Assembly (NCBI GenBank): GCA_947086415.1
Contig: OX352301.1
Span: 8,306,114 to 8,370,113, forward strand
DNA from: Pammene aurita
Taxonomy: Eukaryota; Arthropoda; Insecta; Lepidoptera; Tortricidae
Reading direction: 5' to 3'
DNA length: 64,000 nt
Part shown: positions 46,010 to 58,599 of the stretch, one piece after another
Numbering within the stretch: the stretch's first letter is position 1
Layout: every line of letters begins with the position of its first letter
Notes under the pieces: generated by a model
What the model saw: the letters and a program-made list of their open reading frames with translations, nothing else
The model's database searches: none
Told to the model about the DNA's origin: nothing
Program-made: the position numbers and the translations under genes

Positions 46010-46161
46010 CTAGAACAATCGGTAGGATAATTAACACCATGGATCTTGTTCTTACCAGAAAGTTTAGAGAAAATTATGAGGAAAGAGCTTAAGACTCTAG
46101 ACTAATCAAATTGGCACCTTACTCGATACATTCAAAAGTCGCCAAAGCGGTTTATTTAAAT

Positions 46162-46345
46162 CAGGGATCCCCAACATTTTACCCTATGCGCCTCACCCAA
46201 CGTTATCCAAAAATGCTACTAGAAGTAGAAATGGGGAGTCAAAACCGGGACCGTCCGCTCCGCGGTATAGGCCTTATACAGTTTAAATCTGGAGCCGCTC
46301 GCTGCCCCCCAAGTGGGACGCGCCCCACCTGGTTGTGCAGTCTAT
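46162..46345. repeat. hAT-type MITE copy related to 41586-42138
   Basis: Starts cagggatccccaacatttta, then the shared body (gcagtttaaat-like, then ggagccgctcgctg) and a degenerate right end near ggttgtgcag. Confidence 0.65.
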
Positions 46346-47282
46346 AGTGGAGTACGGGAACGGTAAAATTGCCCTGAAAAAAACATAACTCACAAGTCCG
46401 ATTTTTTTTGGTATCAGCAAGAGTACACTGAGCACTAATGGTGAAAACTTTTTTGTAACTGTTTTTGAGGTCGCTGTAGGTATTAAAAATAAATTTGTTA
46501 GCGACATTTATAAGTTTAACAAAAGATAATACAAGTGGTATTTCTTTTCATTAGATTATCGTATTTAACTATATGAATGTCCCCTGACATTTACTAACAG
46601 ATTTATCGATAGCCGTTTTTAAAACAAATAAAAAATATATAATTCCTCCAAAAGATTATTAAAGTGTTATATGGCAACTGAAATATATTAAAAACTATCG
46701 AAGGCAAGTAATGGGTTTGATTTATAACACATTATTCAATCGCTTAAATTTTAATGAACAATTGAATTTTAAAAGCGTTCCAATAGGCATAAAAGAAATT
46801 TCAAAATTTTCAAGTCAACGCGTTGTGTTCATTATCATTTTACTAAAACTTACACCAAAATTATAACAAATCCATCAATCGCTCCCAGATTTTTTTACTT
46901 ATCAGTTCTTAACTTAATTCAAACGCGCGGAGATTATGGCAGCCGTCATGGCGCTAGCGGCGGGACCAATCATTACGCGCACGCGACGTTGCCTGTTCGC
47001 CGTGCGCCGTTGCCCGGCCGCTGCGCTGTTTCCATGGTAAACCAGTAGGTACGCGAATATTGTATCTGGACGTTTGGTTTAGTTTAGGGCACAGAGTAAA
47101 TAATAGTACTGCCCAGAATGCGAACAGTTTTGAGCTTTGATGACGATTTATTTTTTTAGTTGGAGCGTATAATATAAAGGTATTATTACAACAGGTCAGT
47201 GAGTTATTTCATTGTTATACGTAAAAAGGCGTTTCCGTATGTACCTACTAGTCATATTGTCACTTCTTCTTTCAGGACACTT
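46346..47282. other. Span with a CpG-rich promoter-like patch
   Basis: 46921-47045 is GC- and CpG-rich with gggaccaatcattacgcgca (CCAAT box) and two in-frame ATGs. It could be a 5' exon or promoter of either strand, but no protein family is recognisable. The rest is AT-rich with no gene seen. Confidence 0.3.
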
Positions 47283-47640
47283 TTTTTTTTAATACTACGA
47301 CGGTGGCAAACAAGCATACGGCCTGCCTGATGGTAAGCAGCTACCGTAACCTATGGACGCCTGGAACTCCACAGGAGTCACATGCGCGTTGCCGACCCTT
47401 TACAAAAAGGAGGATTCACTGTGTTGACGGCTAAAAGAACAAGAGGGTCCCTCATCGTCAACACACTGGGTCCTCTTTGAGCTCTTTGGCAACCTTACTC
47501 ACCAGCAGGAACACAACACTATGAGTAGGGTCTAGTGCTATTTGGCTGTGGTTTTCTGTAAGGTGGAGGTACTTCCCCAGTTGGGCTCTGCTCCAGATTT
47601 GAGCGAGATGACATTCACTAAACGTGCCCTACCACACTAA
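47283..47640 (+). repeat. Composite acggtggcaaacaagcatac repeat
   Basis: Runs from a T-run and ctacgacggtggcaaacaag through caaaaaggaggattcactgt to ctccagatttgagcgagatg; the inverse of 43640-44030. Confidence 0.75.
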
Positions 47641-47959
47641 GCGAGATGCCATTCGCAATGCCCATACCTCTCTTTTTGGCATAGTTTAAGGGCATACCCA
47701 AGTCCGGACGTAGTTTAAGGACATACCCCGGGTCCAATAAGGACATACCCCGGGTCCAAAGCGTCCTCTTATGCATGTACTCGAGTATGATGTCCAACTG
47801 GTTGAGTAACACATTGCTGGCTTAGGTATAAAATGTAAAAAACTGGTATTTTTGAAGTTGCGATACTTATAAGTGACTTTGAAACTATATATTTACAGTT
47901 ATAATAATTTAGTGAAACCAAATAAGAATGGGAAGGAAAAAAACAGTCAATACACCTAA

Positions 47960-48600
47960 TAGCAGAATAAAAAATTCCCACCTGCTCCCATATGGCTTTT
48001 TATGTGCGAGGAGATGGAAAGTTTGTTTGCCCCTTCCTATATTCATATGGAGGAAAATATTCCCATCGGTTCCTAGCGGGCACAGATGGAAATAGGTGTA
48101 TGTTCATCCGTTCCTGGCGGGTACAGACGTCGAACGAGAGGAGTCATTCGCATGTGTGCTGGCCTTGATGAAGGTCATGCGCGATGGGGACAGATGATAA
48201 ATCTAATACGGGAATAAAAATTTCGCACCTGTTCCCACATGACTATCCATGTGGGAGTAGATGGAAACTTTATATTTCCTCCTACTATTTTTACATAAAG
48301 GGAACTATTCCCATCGGTCCCTAGCAGGCACTTAAGGGAATAGCTACCTATGTTGTCATCTGTTCCCGGGGGTACTGACGTCGAACGAGAGGAGTTGTTC
48401 CCAATCTCAACTATGCCCGCCTTGGTCATGCGAGGCCGGGGTAGATGGGAATACATCTAATATCGGAATAAAACGTTTTCACATGCTCCCATATGACTTT
48501 TTATGTGCGAGGAGATGGAAAGTTTTTTTACCCCTTCCTATATTCATATGGAGGGAAATATTTCCATCGGTTACCAGCACAGATGGAAACATGATTACGT
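47960..48600. repeat. Satellite-like tandem repeat, about 250-bp period, 2.5 copies
   Basis: gaggagatggaaagtttg recurs at 48009, 48257 (variant) and 48511. Each unit has cccatcggttcctagcgggc and tcgaacgagaggag, with bursts of cccatctgttcc-like short motifs inside. Confidence 0.75.
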
Positions 48601-48628
48601 AACATTTTAAACAAAGATATTAGTTAAA

Positions 48629-48982
48629 GCCATGGCGCGTAGTTATAGTGTCCGAGAGGCAACCAGATGGCTTGCAGTATTTTAGCTCCCGAAGTGTTGT
48701 GGAACCGCCCTGTGCAACCCGAACTGACCCAACACGTACTTTGTTCCCCCCCACCCCCTCTTATTTTTCCCCGGTTTCCAACACTAACGGATTGATCGAC
48801 TGACCAGGCCAGGGTGAATGGCAATTTGCATGCTCGGTCTTCATCACATGAATACACAGGGGAAAAAAAAACTCAAAGTTGGGTTAGTTCGGGTTGCACA
48901 GGGTGGTCCTACAATACGTCGGGAGCTCAAATACCGCAAGCCACCCGGTTGCCTCGCGACCACTGCAACTACGCGTCATTGC
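48629..48982. repeat. Fold-back MITE, about 100-bp arms
   Basis: The left arm (cgcgtagttatagtgtccga through ctgtgcaacccgaactgacc) is mirrored at 48878-48980, ending gcaactacgcg. About 145 bp lies between. Confidence 0.75.
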
Positions 48983-49055
48983 TCTGAATATATCAGTAAA
49001 CGATTAATAGCCATCTATATTCATTAGTATGATTTAATCAACTTACTGCTTTAAC

Positions 49056-50000
49056 GGCTTCCTAGCCTAGTCGGTAGTGATACTGCCTATGAAGCAGGGG
49101 GTCCGGGTTCGAATCCTGAATAAGGTATTTATTTGTGTGTTTATCACGTTCCTGAGTTATGGATGCTTTCTAAGGAGTGGTCCTGAAATAAAGTAGCCGT
49201 GTTGTGTATTTTTTAATTTAGTGCTAATTTTGAAGCAGTATATTTATTTTATTAATCCGTAGATACAATACTAATGAATAAAAATAAAATCATAATAAAA
49301 TATGTGAGCATATATAAGTTTTCGCGTTTTTAATTCAACATACTTTGTAACTTTTTGAACAACATAATTTGACAATCTTCAATCGACATCCGCTACAATG
49401 CCACAATTGTATTTCCATTTTCACAACCCGTTTTATGCTTTTCAGAATTTCATCTTACCAAGAAGCTACATTAATTAAGTGTATTTTAGCTAGGATAGCC
49501 AGGAAGACTCTCTAATCTAACCTCTGACAAAGATTTTTCTATGGGAGACAGTTTTCTATAAAAAAGGCAAATACATTTAATTAAAAATTACTGTAACTTC
49601 CTTAAAATGAAGCCAGATAAAAAAGTTTACTATTGAAGAAAGACAATTTATTAAGGTATAAAATAGCTGATCAAATCAAACTATAAGAAAAAACATGTTT
49701 TTGAGAAACACCTCAAAAAGTATGTCAGAAGACGCTGTTCAATAAACTATTTGTATGATGGAATACAAAAGGCGAAAACTTCCAAACGCTGTTTCATTTA
49801 AATATGATTGTATTTATGTGTTGTATGATTGTATCTACAGATTATTTAAATATAAACACTGCTTCTAAATTGGCACAAAATAAAAAGATAAATCAGAAAA
49901 GGCCCGGCTACTTTTTTCCCGGACCACTCCTTATGTATTTAAGTATTTATATGTATTTATCTATTATACAACGTGTTATACCCAACCAAGACTAAAAACC
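49056..50000 (+). repeat. tRNA-derived SINE split by a TA-target element
   Basis: The head has cctagcctagtcggtagtga (A box) and gggttcgaatcctg (B box), followed by tatttatttgtgtg and cctgagttatggatgctttc. The SINE resumes at 49932 with tatgtatttaagtatttata. The insert 49174-49931 has inverted ends aggagtggtcc and ggaccactcct and a TA on each side. Confidence 0.8.
49174..49931. mobile_element. 758-bp TA-target element inside the SINE
   Basis: Ends aggagtggtcctgaaataaa and (complement) tttttcccggaccactcct, roughly 28-bp repeats with ggctac/gtagcc inside; TA at 49172-49173 and 49932-49933. No transposase frame, so non-autonomous, Tc1/mariner-like by target. Confidence 0.75.
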
Positions 50001-50389
50001 TGAAAACTGTTTGTTCAGAATCAAGAGTGGAATCGATTGCAGTATATCTTAACATGGGTATACTTTTTCTTTAATTTTCCAATTTTATACGCGTCGAGTC
50101 TAAAAGTTTCTAATACTACAGTTAACCATTCTATCGAGAGGTTAGGAGATAGAGGTTGAATATTTAATAAAGGCTGGCAGCTTTGACAAATTTGTTTTTT
50201 CACTGTACATAGTGTCATGTAGGGTCATTGTCAAAGTATATCATCTTATGTCATGTCATACAAATTGACAAAGTAGGTTGATAGGTTGACATGACATGAC
50301 ACATCTAGAGATGTGACAGCAACGCAACAAATGTAGAGTTAAAAATTGAATAGAATTGCAAGGAAAACTAAACATACGAATATCTTTCG

Positions 50390-50511
50390 AAATAAATAAC
50401 TGGTTGAAAAATAAGTACTCGAGATTAATTAGCAATAATAAAAATCATTTAAATAAATAACTGGTTGAAAAATAAATACTCGAGATTAATTAGCAATAAT
50501 AAAAATCATTT
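50390..50511. repeat. Tandem duplication of a 61-bp segment
   Basis: aaataaataactggttgaaa through gcaataataaaaatcattt occurs twice without a gap, with one difference. Confidence 0.8.
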
Positions 50512-50654
50512 GGGGGATCTGGGGTTTTTTAGTGGCTCAAATAACACGTTGTATATACTCGTATCGTCGCCTAGTAACTACAACTACAACATAAGTTTTA
50601 TTGAGTAAGCTGTGGGACTAGGTTGATTTGTGTAAGGTTGTCCCGTAATATGTA

Positions 50655-51910
50655 TTATTTACTGCTAGAACAAGTTTTGTGACATCTAAAATAAGAGTTT
50701 ATTTCCATTTTTCCACACCACATGTGACGAACCAATAATACCAATAGAACCACAGGAGTATCAATAAACGATAAGTCTTTCATATTAATTTATTTTACTA
50801 GTCAATCCACTACTAGAATACATTTTGTAACATCTAAACTAAGACATTAATTAATAAACGATAACAACTTTTCATATTTATTTGTTTGATTTAGTCAATT
50901 TACAACTGGTACAAGTTATTTGATTTTTATTTTATTATACCTAGAGACACACCAACAGTACATAAACAAAACATGTAAATGACATTAAGAGCAAGCTGAC
51001 ATGTAAAATATTTATGCACCAATAACAAGTGTGCAACAACACTCAAACAATTTGGAGGCTTTTACACTACATTTACATTTAATATTTAATCTAAACTTTA
51101 ACTACATGGGTTAAAAAAAAACATGAATAAACAATGTGTTTAATTTACATTGCACATGGAGAGTGCTGCACACTCACTCCAGTGGTAGTAAACCCATTAC
51201 TTAAAACAGTTATGTAATAAAGTAGTGTCAAGATCATTTTGAATCCCTTTTCCGTTTACCTATTTGTGCTGCGGACTGTACAAATTATGTAACATCTTAA
51301 GTAACGGCATCAATAAACGATAACAGTATTTCATATTTATTTATATTTATTATTTGTTATTTTTAACTAAACAAACCACTCGAAGTTAAGAAACATCTAA
51401 AGGAAGACATTAGTTAATGCACGATAACAACTTTGCATATTTATTTGTTTAACCAAGTCAGTTTACAATTGGCGTAGTCAGTAGCAGAAGTAGCTTAGTG
51501 GGTGAGGTGTTCAAAATTACGTTCACTCTCTCTTATTCTCTTAACAATAAAGTAGTGTCAAGAATCTTTTGAACACTTCCCCGCTAAGCTACTTCTGCTG
51601 CAGACTGTACAAATTCTGTAACATCTTAAGTAACGGCATCAATAAAATATTACAGTCTTTCATATCTATTTATTTGAACTAGTCATCCACTGGAATAAGT
51701 TATTTAATTTGAACATCTAACCAAAGACATTCATTAATAAACGATAACAGCCTTTCAATATAACTTTTCCCATCTGTGCCCACCGTGGACCGAAGGGAAC
51801 AGTTTGTTTTCCATCTGTGCCTAACCCACGTGACCACAGACCATCAATAAACGATAAGACTAACAATTTACTTCTTTAAACTTGTCGATCCACTACTGGG
51901 ATAAGTAATG
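50655..51910. repeat. Degenerate tandem repeat field (taaacgataac)
   Basis: caataaacgataacagtctt, then catatttatttattt, then ctagtcaatccactact recurs about seven times at irregular spacing. Longer direct repeats are at 51218-51330 and 51548-51650 (gactgtacaaatt, acatcttaagtaacggcatc). An inverted pair (gcagaagtagcttag and ctaagctacttctgc) lies at 51485 and 51585. Confidence 0.65.
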
Positions 51911-53500
51911 TAATATTCATATCGTATATAAAAGCTATTTGAGTCCACAACACCACAGACAGCTATTTGAATTCGGCACAAAACAAAAATAAATATACAT
52001 GTCCATGTAAAATTCAATAATTGACCACAAAATGCACTTATCTTCGACATTTTGTTTTGTTTGAGAGGATAATCGCCATCGCGGTTGAGCGGTGAGAGTT
52101 AAACACAAACAAAGACAGTGGACACGGCACGTCGTGATTGGTGGACCCGCTCGCGCTGCCCGCGCACAAGACTCACGCGCAAATCTCCATGCGTTCAAAT
52201 TACGAATTGAACAGATAAGTTCATAAAACTTACAGCGATTGATAAATCCGTTATTTCTTTTTAACAAACATTACTATAATAATAATAAACTAAACACGCT
52301 GACTTGAAAATTTCGGAGATTTCTTTTATGGCCAAGACAACGCTTTTAAAATTCAAATGCTGAAAAAAATCTATCTATTGATGAATCTATCATAAATTAA
52401 ACCTGATCGTTACTTTACATAGCTTTCAATACGATTCAGTCATCATAAAACACTTGAAAAATGTTTTGGTGGAAATATGATTTATTTTTACGTTTTACAT
52501 TATACTGAATTAAGCTGTTGAAAAATACGTTATTAAATGACAGCCGATGTTCAAACAGTCAACTACTATTATGTCATGAAGAAAAATGCCATTTGTATAA
52601 TCTTACCTTGAATTAAGAAGGCCTGTTAACAAATACCTACTTCATACCTAAATCTACGCCAAAATCCGATATATATTTTTATAAGGAGTAGTTCTCAGAG
52701 TATTCTAACCGACTACAAAAAATTGGCCACTTGTGAGTTATCGAAGCTGATTTTGTTCGCGTACTCTACTACTAGTCTTCTTACCGTAGATAAAGCAGGG
52801 AGCCTCTCTAAAGCGAAATATTCGATTTCTTACAGTTTATAAAACAGTGTAGCGGTGTCCCAGAACCGAAAAGTTAGATTTTTCCATTATTCGTTTATTG
52901 CAAAGCTTGTGATTTCATTAGAGTCTCCTCTGCTCCAGAAGAAAACTTCAACAACCCAAATATCACACAATAAGTAATAGAATAGTACAACAAATATTTA
53001 GATTTTAATCTAAGTAGGTAAGTGACCTCTGCTCCTTTGTCTAACTCACACCTAAACAGAGCTGAACACCGTTAACCAAATAGTTAACTTATTAATTCGT
53101 TACTTCGTTACTAAAAAAAACTTCCTTAACCATTAAAGCGTTACTTTTCTTTTCGAAAGATATCTCGATATTCCTCGGCCCTTTTTGTCACTGAAATATC
53201 TTTGAGCGTGAAAAAAGGCATTCTAGCGCAGCGCTAAGGGTATAGTTGTATAACGTTTATTAGAATACAGATGCGTTCATAATTCTCCTACGAACAATGT
53301 CCATCGTTGAACGAATTAAGTATTTGATTCTAATAGTAATGAAGTCTAATAGCCACATTTTGAAGAGACTGGGTTTTATTCCAGGTTTGTGATACGGTAC
53401 CGTACTTAGGTTTTTTTTTGACTGAGTAACAAATTTAAAGTCTTTCTTATAATCCCAGCACGGCGCGGTCCAAGCGGTATCTCTTTGGCAAATCAAATAG
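51911..53500. other. Span without recognised gene
   Basis: A CpG-rich patch with an inverted CCAAT box (gtgattggtgg) lies at 52060-52190. The rest is AT-rich with no exon that I recognise on either strand. Confidence 0.35.
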
Positions 53501-53506
53501 TAGGTA

Positions 53507-53639
53507 CAGTCACCGGCAATATTATCTTCCTACGCGAAGGCCGCAAAAATATGTGACACGTTCTTCTTTGTAGGGCTATAAAAGCGTGTCACATATTTTT
53601 GCGGCCTTTCGTGTAGGAAGCTACTGTTACCGGTGACTG
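53507..53639. repeat. Palindromic MITE, 133 bp, TA target
   Basis: cagtcaccggcaatattatc through gccgcaaaaatatgtgacac is mirrored to ccggtgactg; TA at 53505-53506 and 53640-53641. Confidence 0.8.
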
Positions 53640-54451
53640 TACTGGATTAACGATTAACGGGAACATTAACGGAAGTTTTTGAAGTTGACTAAACCTCCTA
53701 TAGGCCCAGCCATACAAGCCAAAATTCCCAAAATTGCCAGTAGATTCTTAATCTAAAAGTTAAGAAATAGAGTTGACATTTCTGTGTCTGAAAAAAAAGG
53801 AAATGTTTCTTCGTTAATTAACGGATTAACGGTCTTGTGGGCACAAGAGCTGGGCTGCTCTAAACCTAAACTGACGACAATTACAGTATTATAATCATTA
53901 ATCATTATGTTTACAATACATTGATGGAGTCCACCTACATTAGCGGTAAATGATCAATGGCGGAGCATGTGAACGCCTCAATAAGTCTAATGTGTGACAT
54001 TTCGCTTCAACGATGCCCTAGGGTGAGCGATGTCAAAGGTCAGCCCTAAGTTATGAGCCTAAGTTATGCCTAGAGTGTAAGGAGTAGACAACACTTTGCT
54101 AAGAACCTGTTGGGAGAAATATTTTTCACCACACCACCTCGGATATGCGCTCTTTATTTTTTTGGCATTTCGATATTTTTATCGGTTTTCCATGAAAGAA
54201 AATGATGAAATGATGTATGATGTTTTGGTTCAAGAAAGTCAAAGAAGTCACATAATCGTTGGGAGTGCAGAAACAATTTTTAGCTGTAGCAATTTCAGTC
54301 CATATATCTACATTAAGCCAACTAACCTCTACAAACAATGACTTTCTTAGGGTAAACTTTTCAGCAATAGCCGAAATAGGGACCGAGCTCAAAGAGGACC
54401 CAGTGTGTTGACGATGAGGGACCCTCGGATGTCGGGCCACGCTCAGTGTAG

Positions 54452-55258
54452 GGTTCCGTAGTTTTCCGTCCGTCACAGTAAGTGTCCCCACTTAAGGGTT
54501 AAAATAACACCGCCACGTAGGATATGATATGAGCGTTCCACGTACAGCGACATCTATCGGCAAATTAAGTAAACTATTGCGCGCGAGCTTAAAGTATGGA
54601 AGATGATTTTTATGGGATAATTCTTTATTGCGTGAAACGATTTTCACCGTATTTACTGTATTTGAAAGCACATCATTTCATTGTGATTTTGTAGAAAGTA
54701 CAGGTACAATAAACACCTGCTTATATGGTTAAATTACAAACTTAGTTCAGAAATTATTTTGTATTTTTTTTTCAAAAACTATTCAACCTATCGAGTTCAA
54801 AATAATTTTCCTAGAAAGTTTTTATAAAGTTCTACTTTTGAGATTTTTTTCATATTTTTAAAACTTATGGTTCAAAAGTTAGAGGGGGGGGGACACATTT
54901 TTTTTTACTTCTGGAGCGATTATTTCCTAAAATGTTTACATTATCCAAAAATGATTTTAGTAAACCCCTATTCATTTTTAAATACCTATCCAACAATATA
55001 TCACACGTTAGGGTTGAAATGAAAAAAAAAAAAAAATCACTGCCCACTTTACGTATAGGGGAGGAACCCTAATAAAACATTTTTTTCCACTTTTTATTTT
55101 ACCACTTTGTCGGCGTGATTGATATACATATTAGTACCAAATTTCAGCTTTCTAGTGCTAACGGTCACTGAGATTATCCGCGGACGGACGGACGGACGGA
55201 CGGACGGGCAGACATGGCGAAACTATAAGGGTTCCTAGTTGACTACGGAACCCTAAAA
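54452..55258. repeat. agggttccgtag-family element
   Basis: Starts gtagggttccgtag and ends gactacggaaccctaaaaa; it has a (gacg)n run at 55180-55206 like its relatives. A 45-bp piece of the 43640-type repeat (agaggacccagtgtgttgac) lies just to its left. Confidence 0.65.
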
Positions 55259-56308
55259 AGATAGGGTAATTGTTGGCCGCGGGCATAAGGCGGGTCAAGG
55301 TTGCCTACTAGTTAGCATATTGCTGGATTTAGGCCGACTAGATTAGACACGACTTCAGCTTTATTGCTGATAATGGTTGATGATTATTTCAGTCGACTTC
55401 AGTGAGGGTTATGGTTTAGTATATACACGGTGCTCGTGAGCATTGCGAGAGATTTTAACCACGAATTCCTGAGGTCATAAGGAGTAACTTGGCTTGACAC
55501 GCTGCGGCGTGTCTAGATCAGGGACCGGAACCGGTAACCAATAAAGGGGTATTAGATAGAGTTGTTTTTAAAAACCCTATCAATAAGCGTATCGTTTGAC
55601 TTACCCGAACGAAAGGCTAACCATATCAATACAGTTAATTCGGGTAAGTGGTTACAACCCAGCATATGGTTTCCCTATCAGATAGGGTTTTTCAAATGCG
55701 ATTAAGCTATTTTAAAATCTGTGACCAATACATTTGGCTTATTTATTATTCGAGCAACCTGCGAGCTAAGCGCTGCCGGTATGGCGGCACGAGCGAGCCT
55801 ACAGACAAACAAGAATCTTTTTGCGTATGTTTTCGTACTTACGCCTTTGATATAGATGCTATTATTGCTTGTTAATGCGCTAAAAGATCATTGTGTGGTG
55901 CCGGTGTTTTTGTTTTTGCCATTCGAACGTGACGGACGGCTCGTGTCGATTGAATCTTAGACCCAGGCTTATAGGAACCAAAATCAAATGCATATTGCGA
56001 AGTGTTAAAATATACAATTTTGTGTTATTCTAGTTATAGGTAGTACTTTGTTTCAATGGCTCCAGCAAAATGTGACGCCGTTCACCGATACTACTAGTAT
56101 AATGAAACGATCAATATCAGTCAGTGTTGGACACCCAAGAATAAAATCATTATTTAAAAAAAATATCGTAAGAATAAACTTTTGGTGATTTTATTCCCGT
56201 TAAAATGATTCAAAATAATTTCGTCGGGACTAATTCATATGCGATAAAATGTAATAAAAATAATGGATTCTTAACAGAATTTTTTAATCATGCTTTTTAT
56301 TTTAAGTA

Positions 56309-57372
56309 AGGGGGCGTCCATTAATCGCGTCATACTGTATAGGGGGGGGGAGGGGGTCAAGAAAAAATCACCAATGATCACCACAGGGGGGAGGGGGGTC
56401 TGGACACATATCACGTGTAATTTTTTTGTTATTATGGCCAATAAAATAAAAATTATCAACTTTTAAATGAATCAATATGTCAAAAGCAGAGTAAAATTGC
56501 ACTAGCACTATGATTGTAAATAATTTTTAATGGCAATTGACATATTATTTTGTGAAGTAGGTTTTTAGGGTTCCGTAGCCAAAGTGGCAAAAACGTAACC
56601 TTTATAGTTTCGTTATGTCCGACTGTCCGTCCATCCGTCCGTATGTCACAGCCATTTCACTCGGAAACAATAAAACGTATCTTAATAAATATTTAAATAT
56701 AAGGTGTGTTTTGTATGCTGCTATTTAGTTTTGTAGTAAAATTGCTGAAAAACATATTTTAAGGAGGGGCACTACTCCAGACATGTAATTATTTGTAAAA
56801 AAAAATTTTTTTTACCAAATATTGACATGATGCACATCACTCGGTAGGTCTTTCAAAATAACATTGAGGTCTGTTTGTTTTTTTTTTATTTAGTGAATAT
56901 TTTAAGAAAAAATCACTTCGTTAGTCTAAAAAAATTGTGTCCTGGGATGTCACTTTTGAACCGGAGATCCAAAAAATATGAAAAAAATTGAGAACATTAT
57001 CGGTTTAGGAACTATTGAGTTATCTCTTAAAAACTCATTTCATACTCAGATACGACCTTTTGATATTAATTTTTCGATAGTAGGTACGAAACCGCGTGGC
57101 CCGACACGCACTATTAAAGAAAAATTTTTCTATTAAAGATAATTTTATTTTATATGTATACATGTTTCATTCGTTTACCCTTTACGTGTACGTACGTTAC
57201 GTAAGTAGCTTCACGTGTTAGAAAACTGTATTTACTTTAGTTAGCAAAAAATTACACGTCATATTGGACAGGGGTGGAGGGGTCCTGAAAATATCACCAA
57301 AGATCACCATGGAGGAGGGGGGGGGGGTCTAAAACAAGCCAAAAACGTATGACGCGATTAATGGACGCCCCC
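56309..57372. mobile_element. 1.06-kb DNA element with 27-bp inverted repeats
   Basis: agggggcgtccattaatcgc at the left, gcgattaatggacgccccct at the right, each followed inside by a G-rich run and aaaaaatcaccaatgatcac or a close variant. A ggttccgtagcc-family repeat (56563-57110) is inserted. No transposase frame. Confidence 0.75.
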
Positions 57373-58079
57373 TAATGTTCCGCGTATAAGAATGTAATCT
57401 GGGTTTTTCGGTGTAAGAAAACATGGTGTGGAAACTGGACCTAATCCCACTAAGGCGTAGTTTCCCTTATGCCCAGCAAAAGTTATATCTGTTTTAAAAT
57501 CCAAGGTAGGCAGATATACTCTTTTCACTTCTCATGCTCGTTAAGTTCGACTTTAAATCGTGCGTGGACGACATAAAATCGCATTTTAAGCTCTAGGGCA
57601 TAAAGTAAAATTTTCTTCTAAGACTAAGAATGTGGCTCAACAGCCAAACAGAGTCAAAATATATTGCACAATTTAATTGAGCAGTAAAATTTCGTAGAAT
57701 ACTGAAACTTGTTCTTTTATTATATTCTTGCTATAATTATTTGAATTGCGTGTTTTCTATAATTAAATAAATGAAATCAAATAAAATAGGAGTTGATAAT
57801 AGTTTAGAAATGCCCCGAAATGTTTTTATGACTTGGCAGAAAATTTCTAAATTCACATGTTGAAAATTAAAAAAAAAAAAAAATTAATTGGTGGGAACCA
57901 TATTTGTTTTCATTGTAATATTTTTGTTACAACTTGAAATTGTTTTACGATTACCGATAAATAATTTCCTCGCAATTGAAGTGAAAATTAGAGTGTAACT
58001 CTCGTCCATAAAACCCATTTTACACTTTATATCAAAACGCCTCGCGTAAAAACGGTAGTTTTATGCACTTGTTGTACAA
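57373..58079. other. AT-rich span, nothing recognised
   Basis: No gene or named repeat seen. Confidence 0.4.
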
Positions 58080-58082
58080 TCT

Positions 58083-58380
58083 ACTATTATAATATAATAT
58101 AATAAAAATAAAATAATAATGAAATAAAAATTAAATAAAAAAGAAATAAAAACGAAAATAAAACGAAAATAAAATGAAAATAAAATGAAAATAAAATGAA
58201 AATAAAATGAAAATAAAATGAAAATAAAATGTAAATAAAATGAAATTAAAATGAAAATAAAATCAAATAAAATGAAAATAAAATGTAAATAAAATGAAAA
58301 TAAAATGAAAAAAAAATTTAAAAAAAATTAAAAAAATGAAAAAAAAAACAAAAAAAATTAAAAATATATTATTAACTGAA
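58083..58380. repeat. (aaaataaaatg)n microsatellite
   Basis: About 300 bp of imperfect gaaaataaaat units; purine-rich on this strand apart from the T in each unit. Confidence 0.85.
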
Positions 58381-58599
58381 AAAAAAACTGACGGCCTGTC
58401 TCGTAGCTAACACTATAACTATAACATACAATATTTGGTTACTTTCCTATAATGAAGGCGACATTATTACCTTTATTTGGTTACATTAAAAACTTAACAC
58501 TTCAGAACTATATCAAACTAAAACTACTATTAAAATAAACTAACTAAAAAACCTAACTTAAAATAAATCACTATCACATCACACAGGCAGCATATTCCC

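Noticed and set aside
45430..46030. Plus-strand open frames over the PLD exon copies
   Set aside because: They are antisense to the three exon copies; the minus frame has the PLD3/4 motifs and splice sites.
46958..47041. First exon of the PLD gene or of a new gene
   Set aside because: The open stretch lies on +, opposite to PLD, is short and encodes no recognisable family.
50655..51910. Origin of replication or CRISPR-like array
   Set aside because: Spacing is irregular and there are no spacers; nothing distinguishes it from degenerate repeats.
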